Below are positions 10,611 through 20,201 of a DNA stretch of 64,000 bases, piece after piece. The stretch is taken from the NCBI RefSeq assembly GCF_027594545.1, contig NZ_CP115160.1, forward strand, positions 1,249,001-1,313,000, written 5' to 3'. Position numbers and translations under genes: made by a program. The stretch is from Algoriphagus sp. TR-M9 (GTDB taxonomy: Bacteria; Bacteroidota; Bacteroidia; Cytophagales; Cyclobacteriaceae). Position 1 is the first letter of the stretch. Each line of letters starts with the position of its first letter. Under the pieces are notes generated by a model that saw only the letters and a list, made by a program, of their open reading frames with translations, had not been told where the DNA came from and did not search any database.

Positions 10611-12566
10611 ATGTATAGAATACTCTACTTAATCTCTTTCTTGCTAGTTTGCTTAGTATCCTGTAAGCCCCTGTCCTATAAAAAATATATGGAAGGCAAA
10701 AAGCAAACTGAAAATCTGAATTACGCTGTTGGAATAGATAAGTTTCTTGAAAGTTGGAATGAATCACCCCAGCCTGAGACAGCCCGCGGGTTGGCTCAGG
10801 CTTATTCTATGGTAAGGAATTTTGAACAGGCAGAAGAATGGTACACAAGGTTGGAACGAGACAGCGCATTGCAGGAGTCAGACCTTAAGCCATTTGCAGA
10901 GGCGTTGATTTCCAATTCTAAATATACCGAAGCTACCAATGTCCTGAGTAGGTTGGATTCGAGTCGAACCAATCCTGATTTGGAATTGATTTGGCAGACT
11001 GCGGAAGGAGGTAAATCCTTTTTGAATAAATCATCTGAATCGGCAATCAGGCCGGTTTCAGGTGCCAATTCTTCCTTTTCTGAATTTGGACCTATGATTT
11101 CAGAGGATTCTGTACTTCATTTTACCTCAGATCGTTTGATGCCGGAAAAAGCACGTGTCGATCCCAATAATGCCCTCAAAAGTGATGTGTATGGCTGGAC
11201 TGGAAATGGATTTTTGAAAATGTATGAGTCAGCCTGGGACAAAGAAAATAAGACGGTAAAAGACGAGCCTGTCCAATCTGAAAAGTTGGACGGTGACCTG
11301 CATGTGGGGCCTTTGTTTGAAACAGACCAAAATGTGTTCTTGGTTTTTACGCAAGTACAAAAACACAATAAATCAGATTCAGGATCAGCGCGGGACTATA
11401 CTTTGTTTCCAGAATTGTTTTTTGCCTTGGATACAGGAAGCCTCACTATGGATTCTTTCAGCCCATTACCGTTTAATGACCCATTTTCGTATGCTGTTTC
11501 TGATCCTTTCTTTGACCCCTTCACGCAGATTCTTTATTTCTCATCAGATATCCCTGGGGGCTATGGGAAGGCAGATTTGTATTATTCTGAATGGAAGGAT
11601 AACGCATGGTCAGCACCTGTGAATTTGGGTGATATGGTCAATACCAAAGGTGATGAGCGTACTCCCTACTTCGATAAGAATGGCATTCTATACTTCTCCA
11701 GTAATGGTCATGCAGGTTTGGGTGGCTTGGATGTTTTTAGAACTCAGGTAGAAAATGGAGAATATAAGGAGCCCGAGAACTTAGGAAGTCCTATCAATTC
11801 CAACAGAGATGATTTTGGACTTTCACTAGTTCCAGGAAATGATACTCAGGCAGTGTTTTCGTCTGATAGGGTAGAAGGAAAAGGTCTGGATGATATTTAC
11901 TTTGCCGATCTTTATGTTAAGAAAGATTTAGTCATCAAAGGTGAGGTTCTTGATAAAGTAACAGGTGAAAAATTGGAAGATGCAGTGGTTACTCTTTATG
12001 ATCATCAAAACCAAGTAGTGAACAGCTATATTTCTGAAGAAAATGGTTCATTCAGGTTTAAAGTGGATTTTGACCAAATTGTGCATCTAGAAGCAAAGAA
12101 GACGAGTTACCTGGCGGGTTCTACTGAAGAAATTCTAATCCCAACAGCTGCTCAAATGCAAGATTCGGTTATTATCCGAAATATCTATCTGGATAAAATA
12201 GCAGTGGGTAAGACTTATACGCTTGAGAATATCTATTACGATTTTGACAAATGGGAGATCAGGGAAGATGCTAAACCTGAACTTAACAGGCTAGCCAAAA
12301 TATTGGTGGATAACCCAACAATTAAAATTGAACTTCATTCCCATACCGATTCTAGAGGTACTAATTCATATAATCTTAAGCTTTCCGAAAAAAGAGCAAA
12401 AGCAGCAATTGAATATTTAATTGAAATGGGAATTGATTCAAATAGATTGGATCCTATTGGCTTCGGGGAAGAAATGCTGTTAAATGGATGTAAAGACAAT
12501 ATTTCCTGTTCAAATGAACAACATCAGCAAAACAGAAGAACGGAATTTAAAATTACAGAATACTAA
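10611..12566 (+). CDS. OmpA-family lipoprotein with TPR, PD40 and C-terminal peptidoglycan-binding domain (PorE-like)
   Basis: 651 residues. A lipobox (LVSC, Cys18) marks a lipoprotein. Helical TPR-like repeats cover about residues 30-130, PD40/WD40-like strands about 140-430 (for example YFSSDIPGGYGKADLYYSEW and YFSSNGHAGLGGLDVFRT), a carboxypeptidase-regulatory-like domain about 443-525, and an OmpA C-terminal domain about 540-651 (NIYYDFDKWEIREDA; LHSHTDSRGTNSYNLKLSEKR). This is the architecture of PorE-like anchors that tie T9SS outer-membrane parts to peptidoglycan. It lies 12 nt after the PorP/SprF gene and should be the third gene of the adhesin operon. Confidence 0.92.
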   Translation: MYRILYLISFLLVCLVSCKPLSYKKYMEGKKQTENLNYAVGIDKFLESWNESPQPETARGLAQAYSMVRNFEQAEEWYTRLERDSALQESDLKPFAEALISNSKYTEATNVLSRLDSSRTNPDLELIWQTAEGGKSFLNKSSESAIRPVSGANSSFSEFGPMISEDSVLHFTSDRLMPEKARVDPNNALKSDVYGWTGNGFLKMYESAWDKENKTVKDEPVQSEKLDGDLHVGPLFETDQNVFLVFTQVQKHNKSDSGSARDYTLFPELFFALDTGSLTMDSFSPLPFNDPFSYAVSDPFFDPFTQILYFSSDIPGGYGKADLYYSEWKDNAWSAPVNLGDMVNTKGDERTPYFDKNGILYFSSNGHAGLGGLDVFRTQVENGEYKEPENLGSPINSNRDDFGLSLVPGNDTQAVFSSDRVEGKGLDDIYFADLYVKKDLVIKGEVLDKVTGEKLEDAVVTLYDHQNQVVNSYISEENGSFRFKVDFDQIVHLEAKKTSYLAGSTEEILIPTAAQMQDSVIIRNIYLDKIAVGKTYTLENIYYDFDKWEIREDAKPELNRLAKILVDNPTIKIELHSHTDSRGTNSYNLKLSEKRAKAAIEYLIEMGIDSNRLDPIGFGEEMLLNGCKDNISCSNEQHQQNRRTEFKITEY

Positions 12567-13826
12567 GAGTAATTAGAAGATTATACACTTGGGGCTAATA
12601 CCTTTAATTGTCTACTGATATTTGCCTATTGTTATCGTCAAGACTTCCTTAGTTGAGTGGTGTGGCCCCAAGTTTTCTATTCATCAGTGTGACCCTTCTA
12701 CTTTTTTAGGGTGGGGTTCAAAATGTATTCCCTTACAGATTAGAAAGACTTCGAGGGTTTGGGACTGGGGTGAAATCTAACCTATTTGGGGCAGTATTGT
12801 TTTTTTAGAGAATCCCATCTTGCTGATAAAACAAGCATGGGTCTTATTTATTTTTATCTTTTACTGTTTCAGTTAATTAGCTGATAAATAGGTTTTTATG
12901 ATTTGTTGAGTTTTTATTTTTCAAGTTGATAAATCCAATATGATCCATCTTTTCGTAAGATTTTGTCAATTAGGACGAATCGGTAAGAAAATTGAATCTT
13001 AACTATTTGGGGTCATGAGCAAACAAAATCAAACTTGTTTGGTTTGTCCTTAGAATAGAAAAAATGTTGTTTGGATTTTCCTAGCAAAAGCAATGTCTCA
13101 AGGAGGTGAGGGTACAGGGTCCTATTAATAGAATTTGAACCTCACTTGACCTAGATTTCATAGCTAATAACTCAAACTTTGGAAATGTTGGGGTTTCAAA
13201 CGAATTGTCATCAAAATATTAATCGAATTTTGCTGACAGTCCTTTTGAAAATCAGCTTACACCCTTAATTACCACTGTTTCCAAATTTGAGATTTAGGAC
13301 AAACCTCCTTGTTAAGTTGAGTTCTTCTCTTACCTAGGTGGTTTAAAACACCCTTCCATACTGATCACTTTTTTTATCCACCCGAAAGTACCCGAAGCTT
13401 TAGGTCTATGCCAAAGCCGATAGACCTATCTGCTTATTACAGGCTTGATAGCAAGCTTAATTACCCAATCGACCTGTTGTCATGACCTAACTAATTAGAA
13501 AATAAGGTTTCAGGAAAGTATTGAGGACAATTTCTTAGACAAAAATATATGTTCAGGAACTCCTTCTAGGTCCTTTCAGCCGCTTTAGAAAGGGGCATGG
13601 TTGAAAATAGATTGATCTGAGCACTTTGGTTCATCCATGGCTAGTTCAAGTAATTGGGTTAAGTAATATGAGATAGAACTAATGGGTGAATTATTAGGTA
13701 AAAAATAATGTATTAACAGTTTTATTGATAAAAATGACCTTCTTTAGTGCCGGTATTTATGAATAATGTGTTATTGTTTCAGGACGCGCTCTATTTTTAA
13801 CCTTTGTTTCTAATTTCTAGAGTAAA
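12567..13826. other. 1.26-kb gene-free, AT-rich region
   Basis: No convincing ORF on either strand. It holds an 8-bp inverted repeat CTTGGGGC/GCCCCAAG (12588-12595 and 12665-12672), and two adjacent hairpins at 13402-13427 (8-bp perfect stem) and 13443-13456 (5-bp stem). The promoter of the next gene presumably lies in the last 150 bp. Whether the hairpins belong to an RNA cannot be told by eye. Confidence 0.6.
13402..13456. other. Pair of adjacent hairpins in the gene-free region
   Basis: AGGTCTAT (13402-13409) pairs perfectly with ATAGACCT (13420-13427) across a 10-nt loop. GCTTG/CAAGC (13443-13456) forms a second short stem 15 nt on. This could be part of an untranslated RNA or a decayed element. 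No T-tract follows, so it is not an obvious terminator. Confidence 0.3.
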
Positions 13827-14498
13827 ATGAAAATGAATAAATCTAATAACTACAAAACTGTTTTATTTTGTTTTAGCCAGGCTAAAAAGCTCTACTTAGA
13901 TATAGTAAATGTCTTTTTAAAGGCAAATTTTAAGGTGTTGGTAGCAGGAAATATATATGAATTGAAGCGGCAAACTACCCATTCATTTAATGGTAAATTA
14001 GGGGGCTTGCCTGTTTATTATGAATGCGACTTTGATAAAGAGGTAGCTGTCCAGGATTTGCAAGTCAGATTATTGGAGAATCATTATCCGTTGGATTTGG
14101 TGTTTACAGATTTCAGCCAACCCGAGATTTCTCGGTATAGTAATGACTTGTCGGTTGCAGAGATGAAGGAAATTGTGGAGAGTGACTTGACTAGTTATTT
14201 TCATTTATTAAAGTGCGTTTATCCTTTGATGAATTCCGAATACGGGCACCTCTATCATTTGACGGGTGATAATTTAAACAAGGAGAAAAATGATTTAGGT
14301 AGAATGTCAAATATGATGTCTTACTCGATTTATGATATGTTTTCGAAAGAATATGGTGATTTAGAAGTCATTTTCAGGGACTTTAACCAAACAATGTTCG
14401 ATAGATTACAGGTTGGGAATGAATTGGATACAGCAGCACTTTCTGATTCAGAAGGTCTGATCAACTTTTTGGAGAAAAATTCCACTCCCAAACACTAG
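13827..14498 (+). CDS. Degenerate SDR-fold (Rossmann-like) protein of unknown function
   Basis: 223 residues, soluble, no signal peptide. The layout follows a short-chain dehydrogenase: an N-terminal beta-alpha-beta (KTVLFCFSQ, then FKVLVAGNIYEL), an Asp near the usual adenine-binding site (YYECDFDKE), a strand in the position of NNAG (LDLVFTDFSQP), and the helix/strand pair LTSYFHLLKCVYPLM/GHLYHLTG. However, the glycine-rich TGxxxGIG motif is absent and the YxxxK catalytic pair is not intact (SYSIYDMFSKE). It is therefore probably not an active oxidoreductase and may be a binding or regulatory relative. ATG at 13827 or 13833 (second Met). The gene stands alone between a long gap and the convergent glycan operon. 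Confidence 0.7.
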   Translation: MKMNKSNNYKTVLFCFSQAKKLYLDIVNVFLKANFKVLVAGNIYELKRQTTHSFNGKLGGLPVYYECDFDKEVAVQDLQVRLLENHYPLDLVFTDFSQPEISRYSNDLSVAEMKEIVESDLTSYFHLLKCVYPLMNSEYGHLYHLTGDNLNKEKNDLGRMSNMMSYSIYDMFSKEYGDLEVIFRDFNQTMFDRLQVGNELDTAALSDSEGLINFLEKNSTPKH

Positions 14499-14638
14499 TG
14501 TTAGAAATCTGAGTATTTAAATATGTTTTTTTTTAGCCCTGCAACCATCCGAATCACTAGCAAATCAAAGTCGGTTGTGAGGGGGGCAAGGAATTTATAT
14601 TTTTTCACTTCATATTAGGAATATCTAGCGCTGCATGT

Positions 14639-15487
14639 CTACTTTTTCTCAAATATGAGTGATTGTAAGTTATCTGTGATGCGGTAACTAGAAAAGAGGC
14701 TAAAGTAGGGCGTGACCTTGTTGATGGCCTTAGACCAGCTTCTAGGGTTCCGGATTGGTCCTCCCAGTTGCTGCTGAAGAAAAACAGCATGTTTCTCGTT
14801 GAGCAAGTTGATAGTTCTCTTTTTGTCCTGCCTGGTCACCGCTTTACGACGGGAAATCGAATGAATTCTATAGTAAAACCCCACACAAGAAAGCTTTTTT
14901 ACTTCACCACCGTTTTTAAGCAGACTGATCCAGAATTCCCAATCTTCCCATCCCCATTTCATCCGCTCATCAAATCCTCCAGCTGCAGCCCAGTCACTTT
15001 TCCTAAACAATGCTGAAACAAAAATCATATTATCCTGGGCCAGAGATTCCCGGCAAAATGGGGGCAGTTTCCAATGGCCTGACTTAAGGCCAAACTTTTC
15101 TGCTTCACAATAGACTAATTTAATGTTTTCTACTTCCTCCAGTATCTTTATTCCTTGGCTGATATAATTTCTTCCTATTTTATCATCTGCATCTAAAGGC
15201 AAAATATACTTGCCTTTGGCCAAGGAAATAGCTTTGTTTCTCGCTACGGAAGGGCCTGAATTTTCTTGGGCATAGACTCTTAGCTGTGCGGGGTGTTTAG
15301 TTGCTAGCTTTTGTGCTAAGTCAAAAGAATTGTCTGTGGACCCATCATCTATAATAATAATCTCGATTTCCTGATAGGTGGAATTAAGGACTGAGTGTAC
15401 CGCCTCCTCCAGAAATTTTTCATGATTATAACATGGGATAATGACCGATAGGAGGGGGTGGTGTGTTGGCAAGGTGTAGTTGTTCAT
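14639..15487 (-). CDS. Family 2 glycosyltransferase
   Basis: 282 residues of GT-A fold: LSVIIPCYNHEKFLEEAVHSV at the N-terminus, the nucleotide-binding IIIIDDGSTDNS at about 48-58, and the DXD-type metal motif in PLDADDKIG at about 98-106. The acceptor-side GWEDWEFW at about 178-185 is typical of GT2 enzymes that add one sugar to a lipid-linked glycan or glycoprotein. No membrane segments are evident, so it is cytoplasmic or peripheral. The start overlaps the stop of the previous gene by 4 nt (ATGA), so the genes are translationally coupled. Last gene of the glycan operon. Sugar specificity cannot be read. Confidence 0.93.
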   Translation of the reverse strand: MNNYTLPTHHPLLSVIIPCYNHEKFLEEAVHSVLNSTYQEIEIIIIDDGSTDNSFDLAQKLATKHPAQLRVYAQENSGPSVARNKAISLAKGKYILPLDADDKIGRNYISQGIKILEEVENIKLVYCEAEKFGLKSGHWKLPPFCRESLAQDNMIFVSALFRKSDWAAAGGFDERMKWGWEDWEFWISLLKNGGEVKKLSCVGFYYRIHSISRRKAVTRQDKKRTINLLNEKHAVFLQQQLGGPIRNPRSWSKAINKVTPYFSLFSSYRITDNLQSLIFEKK

Positions 15488-16446
15488 GGTGTGTTGGTTT
15501 TTCTAAAAGTAGGATTGGTTGAAAATCTCTGATGTCTTCGGGCTAGTTTGTGGTATTTTATTACTCTGGGGAAATTACTGAGTTGATACATCTTCTTGAG
15601 ATGTTTGAAATTCCAAAGAGGGCCGGTCAGCATAGTGTGTTCAAAGAGCTTTTCTTCATAAGCTTGGTTTAAAAGAATTAACCTTTCCTTATCCTTGGGT
15701 AGGATGTCTGCTTGAGCTAATTGACTTTTGAGCCATTGTCGGAGCTGTAGTTCTCCATAGTACATATTTAGCTTTTGTTGGCTCATACTGCCTCCATGTA
15801 CCCGGATTTTAGTATAGGCCTGGGTGGCTGAAAGATATTGGATCTGATCGCCTTGAAGGGCACAAAGTAGCCAGAAGTACCAGTCTTCAGAATTTGAAAC
15901 TGACTCAGGGAATTTAAGATTAGCATGCAACACATCTCTTCGGATCAGCGGACTGGAAACGGTAGTAAAATTCCGCTTGATCAAGCTTCTTACCAATTCC
16001 ACACCCTTGCAGTCCATAATGGGAAGTGTGGATATGTTCTTAAGCTCTAAATCCTCAAATAATTGTTCGGGTGTATTTGAGTGAAAATACCAGGATTGAC
16101 AGTAGGAAATTGAAACTTCCGGATTTTCTTTTAAATGCTTGACCTGTAGCCTCAGCTTTTCCTCACTCAGCAAATCATCAGCATCGAGAAATTGTACGAA
16201 AGCCCCAGTACAAAGAGAGAGTCCCTTGTTGCGGGCATGGGAAAGCCCCATATTTTGCTGATAGTGATAATGGACCCGATGATCTTGTTGCAGGTACTGC
16301 TGCACTACCTCCTGGGTTTGGTCAGTAGAACCATCATCTATGATCCATACTTCCCAATCCTTCCAGGTTTGGGCCATTACTGAATCCAGCGCATTCCCTA
16401 GAAAGCCAGCATAGTTATAACTCGGTATGACTATAGAAACTTTCAT
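15484..16446 (-). CDS. Family 2 glycosyltransferase
   Basis: 320 residues. GT2 motifs: VSIVIPSYNYAGFLGNAL at the start, VWIIDDGSTDQT at about 33-44 and the DXD motif QFLDADDLL at about 85-93. The NSEDWYFWL segment at about 185-193 is the usual acceptor/catalytic-base region. The C-terminal 100 residues are basic and helical, as in membrane-associated transferases. It starts 3 nt after the stop of the preceding transferase gene and overlaps the next by 4 nt, so it belongs to the same operon. Donor and acceptor are unknown. Confidence 0.93.
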   Translation of the reverse strand: MKVSIVIPSYNYAGFLGNALDSVMAQTWKDWEVWIIDDGSTDQTQEVVQQYLQQDHRVHYHYQQNMGLSHARNKGLSLCTGAFVQFLDADDLLSEEKLRLQVKHLKENPEVSISYCQSWYFHSNTPEQLFEDLELKNISTLPIMDCKGVELVRSLIKRNFTTVSSPLIRRDVLHANLKFPESVSNSEDWYFWLLCALQGDQIQYLSATQAYTKIRVHGGSMSQQKLNMYYGELQLRQWLKSQLAQADILPKDKERLILLNQAYEEKLFEHTMLTGPLWNFKHLKKMYQLSNFPRVIKYHKLARRHQRFSTNPTFRKTNTP

Positions 16447-16449
16447 AGG

Positions 16450-17394
16450 TTATTTAAAAAGCGTTTTAGTCTTGAGCCCCCAAATCTGCCTGATGGCAAA
16501 CCCCAAACGTCTCTTGGGTTTTTGCCTGGGAATATGCAAGAGATCATTTTGGTACTTCCAAATGGTGTATCCAAACCTGAAGTTGAAGTAATTACTGTCT
16601 CTGTTTTTCCCCTGTGCATATAAATTATTGGCGAAGCCAGGGCCACTAATCTGCTTCTCATAAGCTGCACAGATTTCCAACCAGTCATTTTCACGTTGAA
16701 TTCTGGAACATGTAACCTGTAATTTGGTTTCCTTAGACTTGCTGCCTAAAATATCTGTAAGGTTGTGCTGATGCTGCCGGTACTTGACCAGACACTCCTG
16801 ATGATAGTCTATGCTGCCATAATGTGACGCTACGAAGGCTATCCAATGATCGTAAAACCCTTTTTTCGGGAAGGGGAAAATATGATCCAGCAAATCTTTA
16901 CGAAACAGCATGCTGTGCCCTGAGACACAGTTAAAAAACAAAAATGATTTTGGGTTCATTCCGCTGACGAAATTGAGTTTGGTGCTCATTTTTATCCCCT
17001 TGCTTTTTCCTTTTTCATCTATCAGTTCGGAATCGTGATACACCAGTATATGGTCTTTTAATATTTGGTATAGTTTTTCGATTTTATCCAAAGCCCAAAT
17101 GTCATCCTGGTCACTAGGAGCGATAAGGACTCCTTTGCATGCCTTGAAATTTGCTGAAAAATTCTCCTGATAACCTAGGTTTCTAGAGTTTTGGTGCACT
17201 TTGATCTGGGGAAATTCCTTAGCGTATTCCTGGATTATACTTGGCGTTTCGTCCGTGGAGCAATCGTCATAAACAGAAATTTCCAGATTAGGATAGGTTT
17301 GGTTGACCAAACTGTCCAATTGTGGACGCAGGTATTTGCAGCCATTATAAGGGCAAAGTGCAATTGAAATCAGGGGTAGAGAGGAATTGTTCAT
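16450..17394 (-). CDS. Family 2 glycosyltransferase (rhamnosyltransferase-like)
   Basis: 314 residues. The N-terminus ISIALCPYNGCKYLRPQLDS, then ISVYDDCSTDETP, and especially PSDQDDIWALDKIEKL, match the GT2 branch that includes dTDP-rhamnosyltransferases (RfbF/RgpF-type). YHDSELIDEKG and FYDHWIAFVAS are conserved acceptor-region motifs of that branch. The start overlaps the stop of the flippase gene by 4 nt. Rhamnose transfer is only a family-level guess; no rhamnose biosynthesis genes lie in the window. Confidence 0.92.
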   Translation of the reverse strand: MNNSSLPLISIALCPYNGCKYLRPQLDSLVNQTYPNLEISVYDDCSTDETPSIIQEYAKEFPQIKVHQNSRNLGYQENFSANFKACKGVLIAPSDQDDIWALDKIEKLYQILKDHILVYHDSELIDEKGKSKGIKMSTKLNFVSGMNPKSFLFFNCVSGHSMLFRKDLLDHIFPFPKKGFYDHWIAFVASHYGSIDYHQECLVKYRQHQHNLTDILGSKSKETKLQVTCSRIQRENDWLEICAAYEKQISGPGFANNLYAQGKNRDSNYFNFRFGYTIWKYQNDLLHIPRQKPKRRLGFAIRQIWGLKTKTLFK

Positions 17395-19208
17395 ACCTGA
17401 GTAAATTTTTGTTTGTCTATAAGATTACTGTATAGCCCTTCTTGAACCAGTAGTTCATAGTGCGTTCCTTTCTCTATGATCCTTCCTTGGTCTAAAACCA
17501 CTATCAGGTCTGCATTTTGAATCGTACTCAGTCTATGGGCAATCACCAAGGTGGTCCTGTTCTTCATGAGTTTAAACAGGGCGTCTTGTACCAAAAATTC
17601 AGATTCGGTGTCCAGGGCCGAAGTAGCCTCGTCCAGAAGTAGAATGGGTGGATTTTTTAAAACAGCTCTGGCAATACAAATTCTCTGTTTTTGCCCACCG
17701 GAGAGTTTGGTGCCCCGGTCTCCGATATTGGAATGGTAACCTTTGGGAGTCTTGAGAATGAAATCCTCTGCATTGGCAATTTTAGCTGCCTGTTGGATTT
17801 CTTCCATACTCGCGGTTGGCTTTCCAAATGCGATATTATTGGCAATGGTATCATGAAATAAAATGGATTCTTGATTGACTATTCCGATTAGGTCACGTAG
17901 CGAATCACTGCTTACATCCTTAATGTCCATACCGTCAAATGAAACACATCCATCCTGTGGGTCTATAAATCTTGGGATCAGATCCATTAAAGTAGATTTG
18001 CCTCCCCCAGATGGCCCTACTAACGCAACAGTAAATCCTCTGGGGATCACCATGGATATCTCCTTCAGGATTTTTTCCTGCCCATAGGAAAAGCTTACAT
18101 GCTTTAGTGCGATCCCCTTTTCCAGTTTATTCAACTGAAAAGCTTCCGGCTGATCTTGTATCTCAGCTTTTTCATCTATGAGCTGTAGTACCCTTTCTCC
18201 GGCAGCTATACCTGAATGTATGGAGCTAAAGGATTCTGTTATTGCTTTAGCGGGACGCATGATCTGTGAAAAAATTGCGATATAGGTAATGAAGGCTGAT
18301 GCACTTAGTTCAGATTGGTTACTAATCACCAGTGAACCTCCATATAGTACTATAATGATGACCATGACCACGCCGAGAAGTTCTGAAACAGGGGCTCCAA
18401 GTTGCTGGCGGTAGGACATTTTCTTACCAATTTCAGAGAATTCTACGTTCTCTTGATGAAATCTCTTTTTGATCCGCTCGGTCGCATTGAAAGCCTTGAT
18501 GATCTTGATTCCTGAAAGCGCCTCATCCAGGTAACTCACCATCAATCCGAATCTTTCCTGTGCCTCTGTAGCTTGGGCTTTAAGGCGCTTGACGATTTTC
18601 GATATCACAAAAGCCGAAACCGGGATTACCAGTATGGCAAAAAGGGTGAGTTTGACTGAGATGGCAAAAAGTATAAACAGGTAAGCTAACAGCTGAAATG
18701 GTTCTTTAAAGAGAACCTGTAAGGTGCTGGTCACTGAGTACTGTACCACCTGCACATCGGATGTGATTTTGGCTATGATATTTCCTTTTCTCTGTTCGTT
18801 GAAATATCCAAGGTGTAGATCCATTACCTGATCAAACACCGACTTTCTCAGATTCAGCAGCGTATAAATCCTTAGGTTTTCAATGACTCTCTGTGCAATA
18901 TACCGAAAGGTATTGCTGAGCAGAACAGATAGAAAGATGCATAAGCAAACCCATTTTAAGGCTTCAAAAGCTCCCCATTGCTCCTGGATCTGATAGACGT
19001 AATAATTAAAGTAGTCCATGATGTCAACCCAGGATTCAGGTTTTGCTACAGCAGTAGCTTTTTCTTTGAAAAGTGTGCTGAGTAGGGGAGCAAGCAGTGC
19101 CAGGTTCAGCGTATTGAAAATTACAGCCAAAACAGTAACAAGCACGTAAGGGATAGCGTACTTCTCTATAGGTTTGGCATAGGAGAGTAAGCGCCAATAG
19201 GTTTGCAT
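17391..19208 (-). CDS. MsbA-type ABC transporter, fused permease and ATPase
   Basis: 605 residues: an N-terminal six-helix exporter domain (about 15-330) and a C-terminal nucleotide-binding domain with Walker A GPSGGGKST (about 397-405), signature LSGGQKQR (about 502-509), Walker B ILLLDEATSALD (about 520-531) and switch His in VIAHRLS (about 553-559). Such half-transporters work as homodimers and flip lipid A or lipid-linked glycans across the inner membrane. Its place between glycosyltransferase genes (6 nt after the first, 4-nt overlap with the next) suggests that it exports the glycolipid they build. Substrate is inferred only. Confidence 0.93.
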   Translation of the reverse strand: MQTYWRLLSYAKPIEKYAIPYVLVTVLAVIFNTLNLALLAPLLSTLFKEKATAVAKPESWVDIMDYFNYYVYQIQEQWGAFEALKWVCLCIFLSVLLSNTFRYIAQRVIENLRIYTLLNLRKSVFDQVMDLHLGYFNEQRKGNIIAKITSDVQVVQYSVTSTLQVLFKEPFQLLAYLFILFAISVKLTLFAILVIPVSAFVISKIVKRLKAQATEAQERFGLMVSYLDEALSGIKIIKAFNATERIKKRFHQENVEFSEIGKKMSYRQQLGAPVSELLGVVMVIIIVLYGGSLVISNQSELSASAFITYIAIFSQIMRPAKAITESFSSIHSGIAAGERVLQLIDEKAEIQDQPEAFQLNKLEKGIALKHVSFSYGQEKILKEISMVIPRGFTVALVGPSGGGKSTLMDLIPRFIDPQDGCVSFDGMDIKDVSSDSLRDLIGIVNQESILFHDTIANNIAFGKPTASMEEIQQAAKIANAEDFILKTPKGYHSNIGDRGTKLSGGQKQRICIARAVLKNPPILLLDEATSALDTESEFLVQDALFKLMKNRTTLVIAHRLSTIQNADLIVVLDQGRIIEKGTHYELLVQEGLYSNLIDKQKFTQV

Positions 19209-19214
19209 AATATT

Positions 19215-20201
19215 TTATAAAACAGTTATTTCCTTATTATTCAATAATCCCCGAATCGTTTCAGTAACCTCTGCAATACTTATCCTTCCTTTATTGCTCA
19301 GCATCAGGTTTCTTATTTTTCTTCTAGAGCTTCTGATTTGATACTTATGTGCTTTATAGGCAGCATAAGACCTCAGGATCCATAGTTGCCCCAGCATAAC
19401 CTTGGGAATCACTTCTCCCCAAAGCAGGTAAAGCCTCCAGCGCTTCAGGTCTTTGCGATCCATATGGATGGCATGAAACAGCATTCTATTTCGGAAGTAG
19501 ATTTCCTTGACTTTTTCCTTTTGGAAAAAGTTCTTAGTGGTATGAGACCCCAGATGCACACAGGTGGCCTGATGCTCATAATAACTAGCCCAGCCAAGTT
19601 TCCAGGCACGCATGCTCAGGTCCAGATCCTCAGTATAAAATGGTGAATAGATTTCATCAAATCCTTCCAGCTCCAGTAATTTTTTTCGGTCAACCAGACA
19701 GTTGGCTCCTGATAGAAAGGTGGTGGGTATTTTACTGCTTTGAGATGATTTTGGGTACGCCTGCTTGTCGGACTTTAATTTGTAGCCGTTAAACCTTGGG
19801 ATTTTAGCAGCTACCTCTACATGGTGTCCTGATTTGTCCAGGATTTTCCCCATCACTCCGAAGGTATTGCTATCTCTGAAGTAGGGAAGGAGCTTTTTCA
19901 GGTAATCAGGAGCCAGCCTTATATCAGAGTTTAGCAATAGTACCAGATCATGTTTGGCTGCCATTATGCCTCGATTGCAGGAAAAGGAAAACCCTTTGTT
20001 CTGGGCATTTTGGATAATGGTGATGGTTGGATGGTTTTCCTGAATAAATGTGACCGAATCATCCTGTGAAGCATCATCCACTAGAATGATCTCATACTTA
20101 CATCTGCTGTTTTCCAGCGCATGAAAAGTGAAAGGTAAATAACGTTCTAGGAGCTCCTTGCCATTATAATTGGGAAGGACCACAGATATGGAATAATTCA
20201 A
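19215..20201 (-). CDS. Family 2 glycosyltransferase, first gene of the glycan operon
   Basis: 328 residues. SVVLPNYNGKELLERYL, ILVDDASQDDSV and LLLNSDIRLAPDYL follow the GT2 subgroup that includes WsaE/WbbL-like rhamnosyl- and related transferases. The segment FYTEDLDLSMRAWKLGW at about 189-205 is the conserved acceptor region. The C-terminal 60 residues are strongly basic and may touch the membrane. It ends 6 nt before the flippase start. The long gap upstream (20202-20742) should hold the promoter of the five-gene operon. Confidence 0.92.
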   Translation of the reverse strand: MNYSISVVLPNYNGKELLERYLPFTFHALENSRCKYEIILVDDASQDDSVTFIQENHPTITIIQNAQNKGFSFSCNRGIMAAKHDLVLLLNSDIRLAPDYLKKLLPYFRDSNTFGVMGKILDKSGHHVEVAAKIPRFNGYKLKSDKQAYPKSSQSSKIPTTFLSGANCLVDRKKLLELEGFDEIYSPFYTEDLDLSMRAWKLGWASYYEHQATCVHLGSHTTKNFFQKEKVKEIYFRNRMLFHAIHMDRKDLKRWRLYLLWGEVIPKVMLGQLWILRSYAAYKAHKYQIRSSRRKIRNLMLSNKGRISIAEVTETIRGLLNNKEITVL

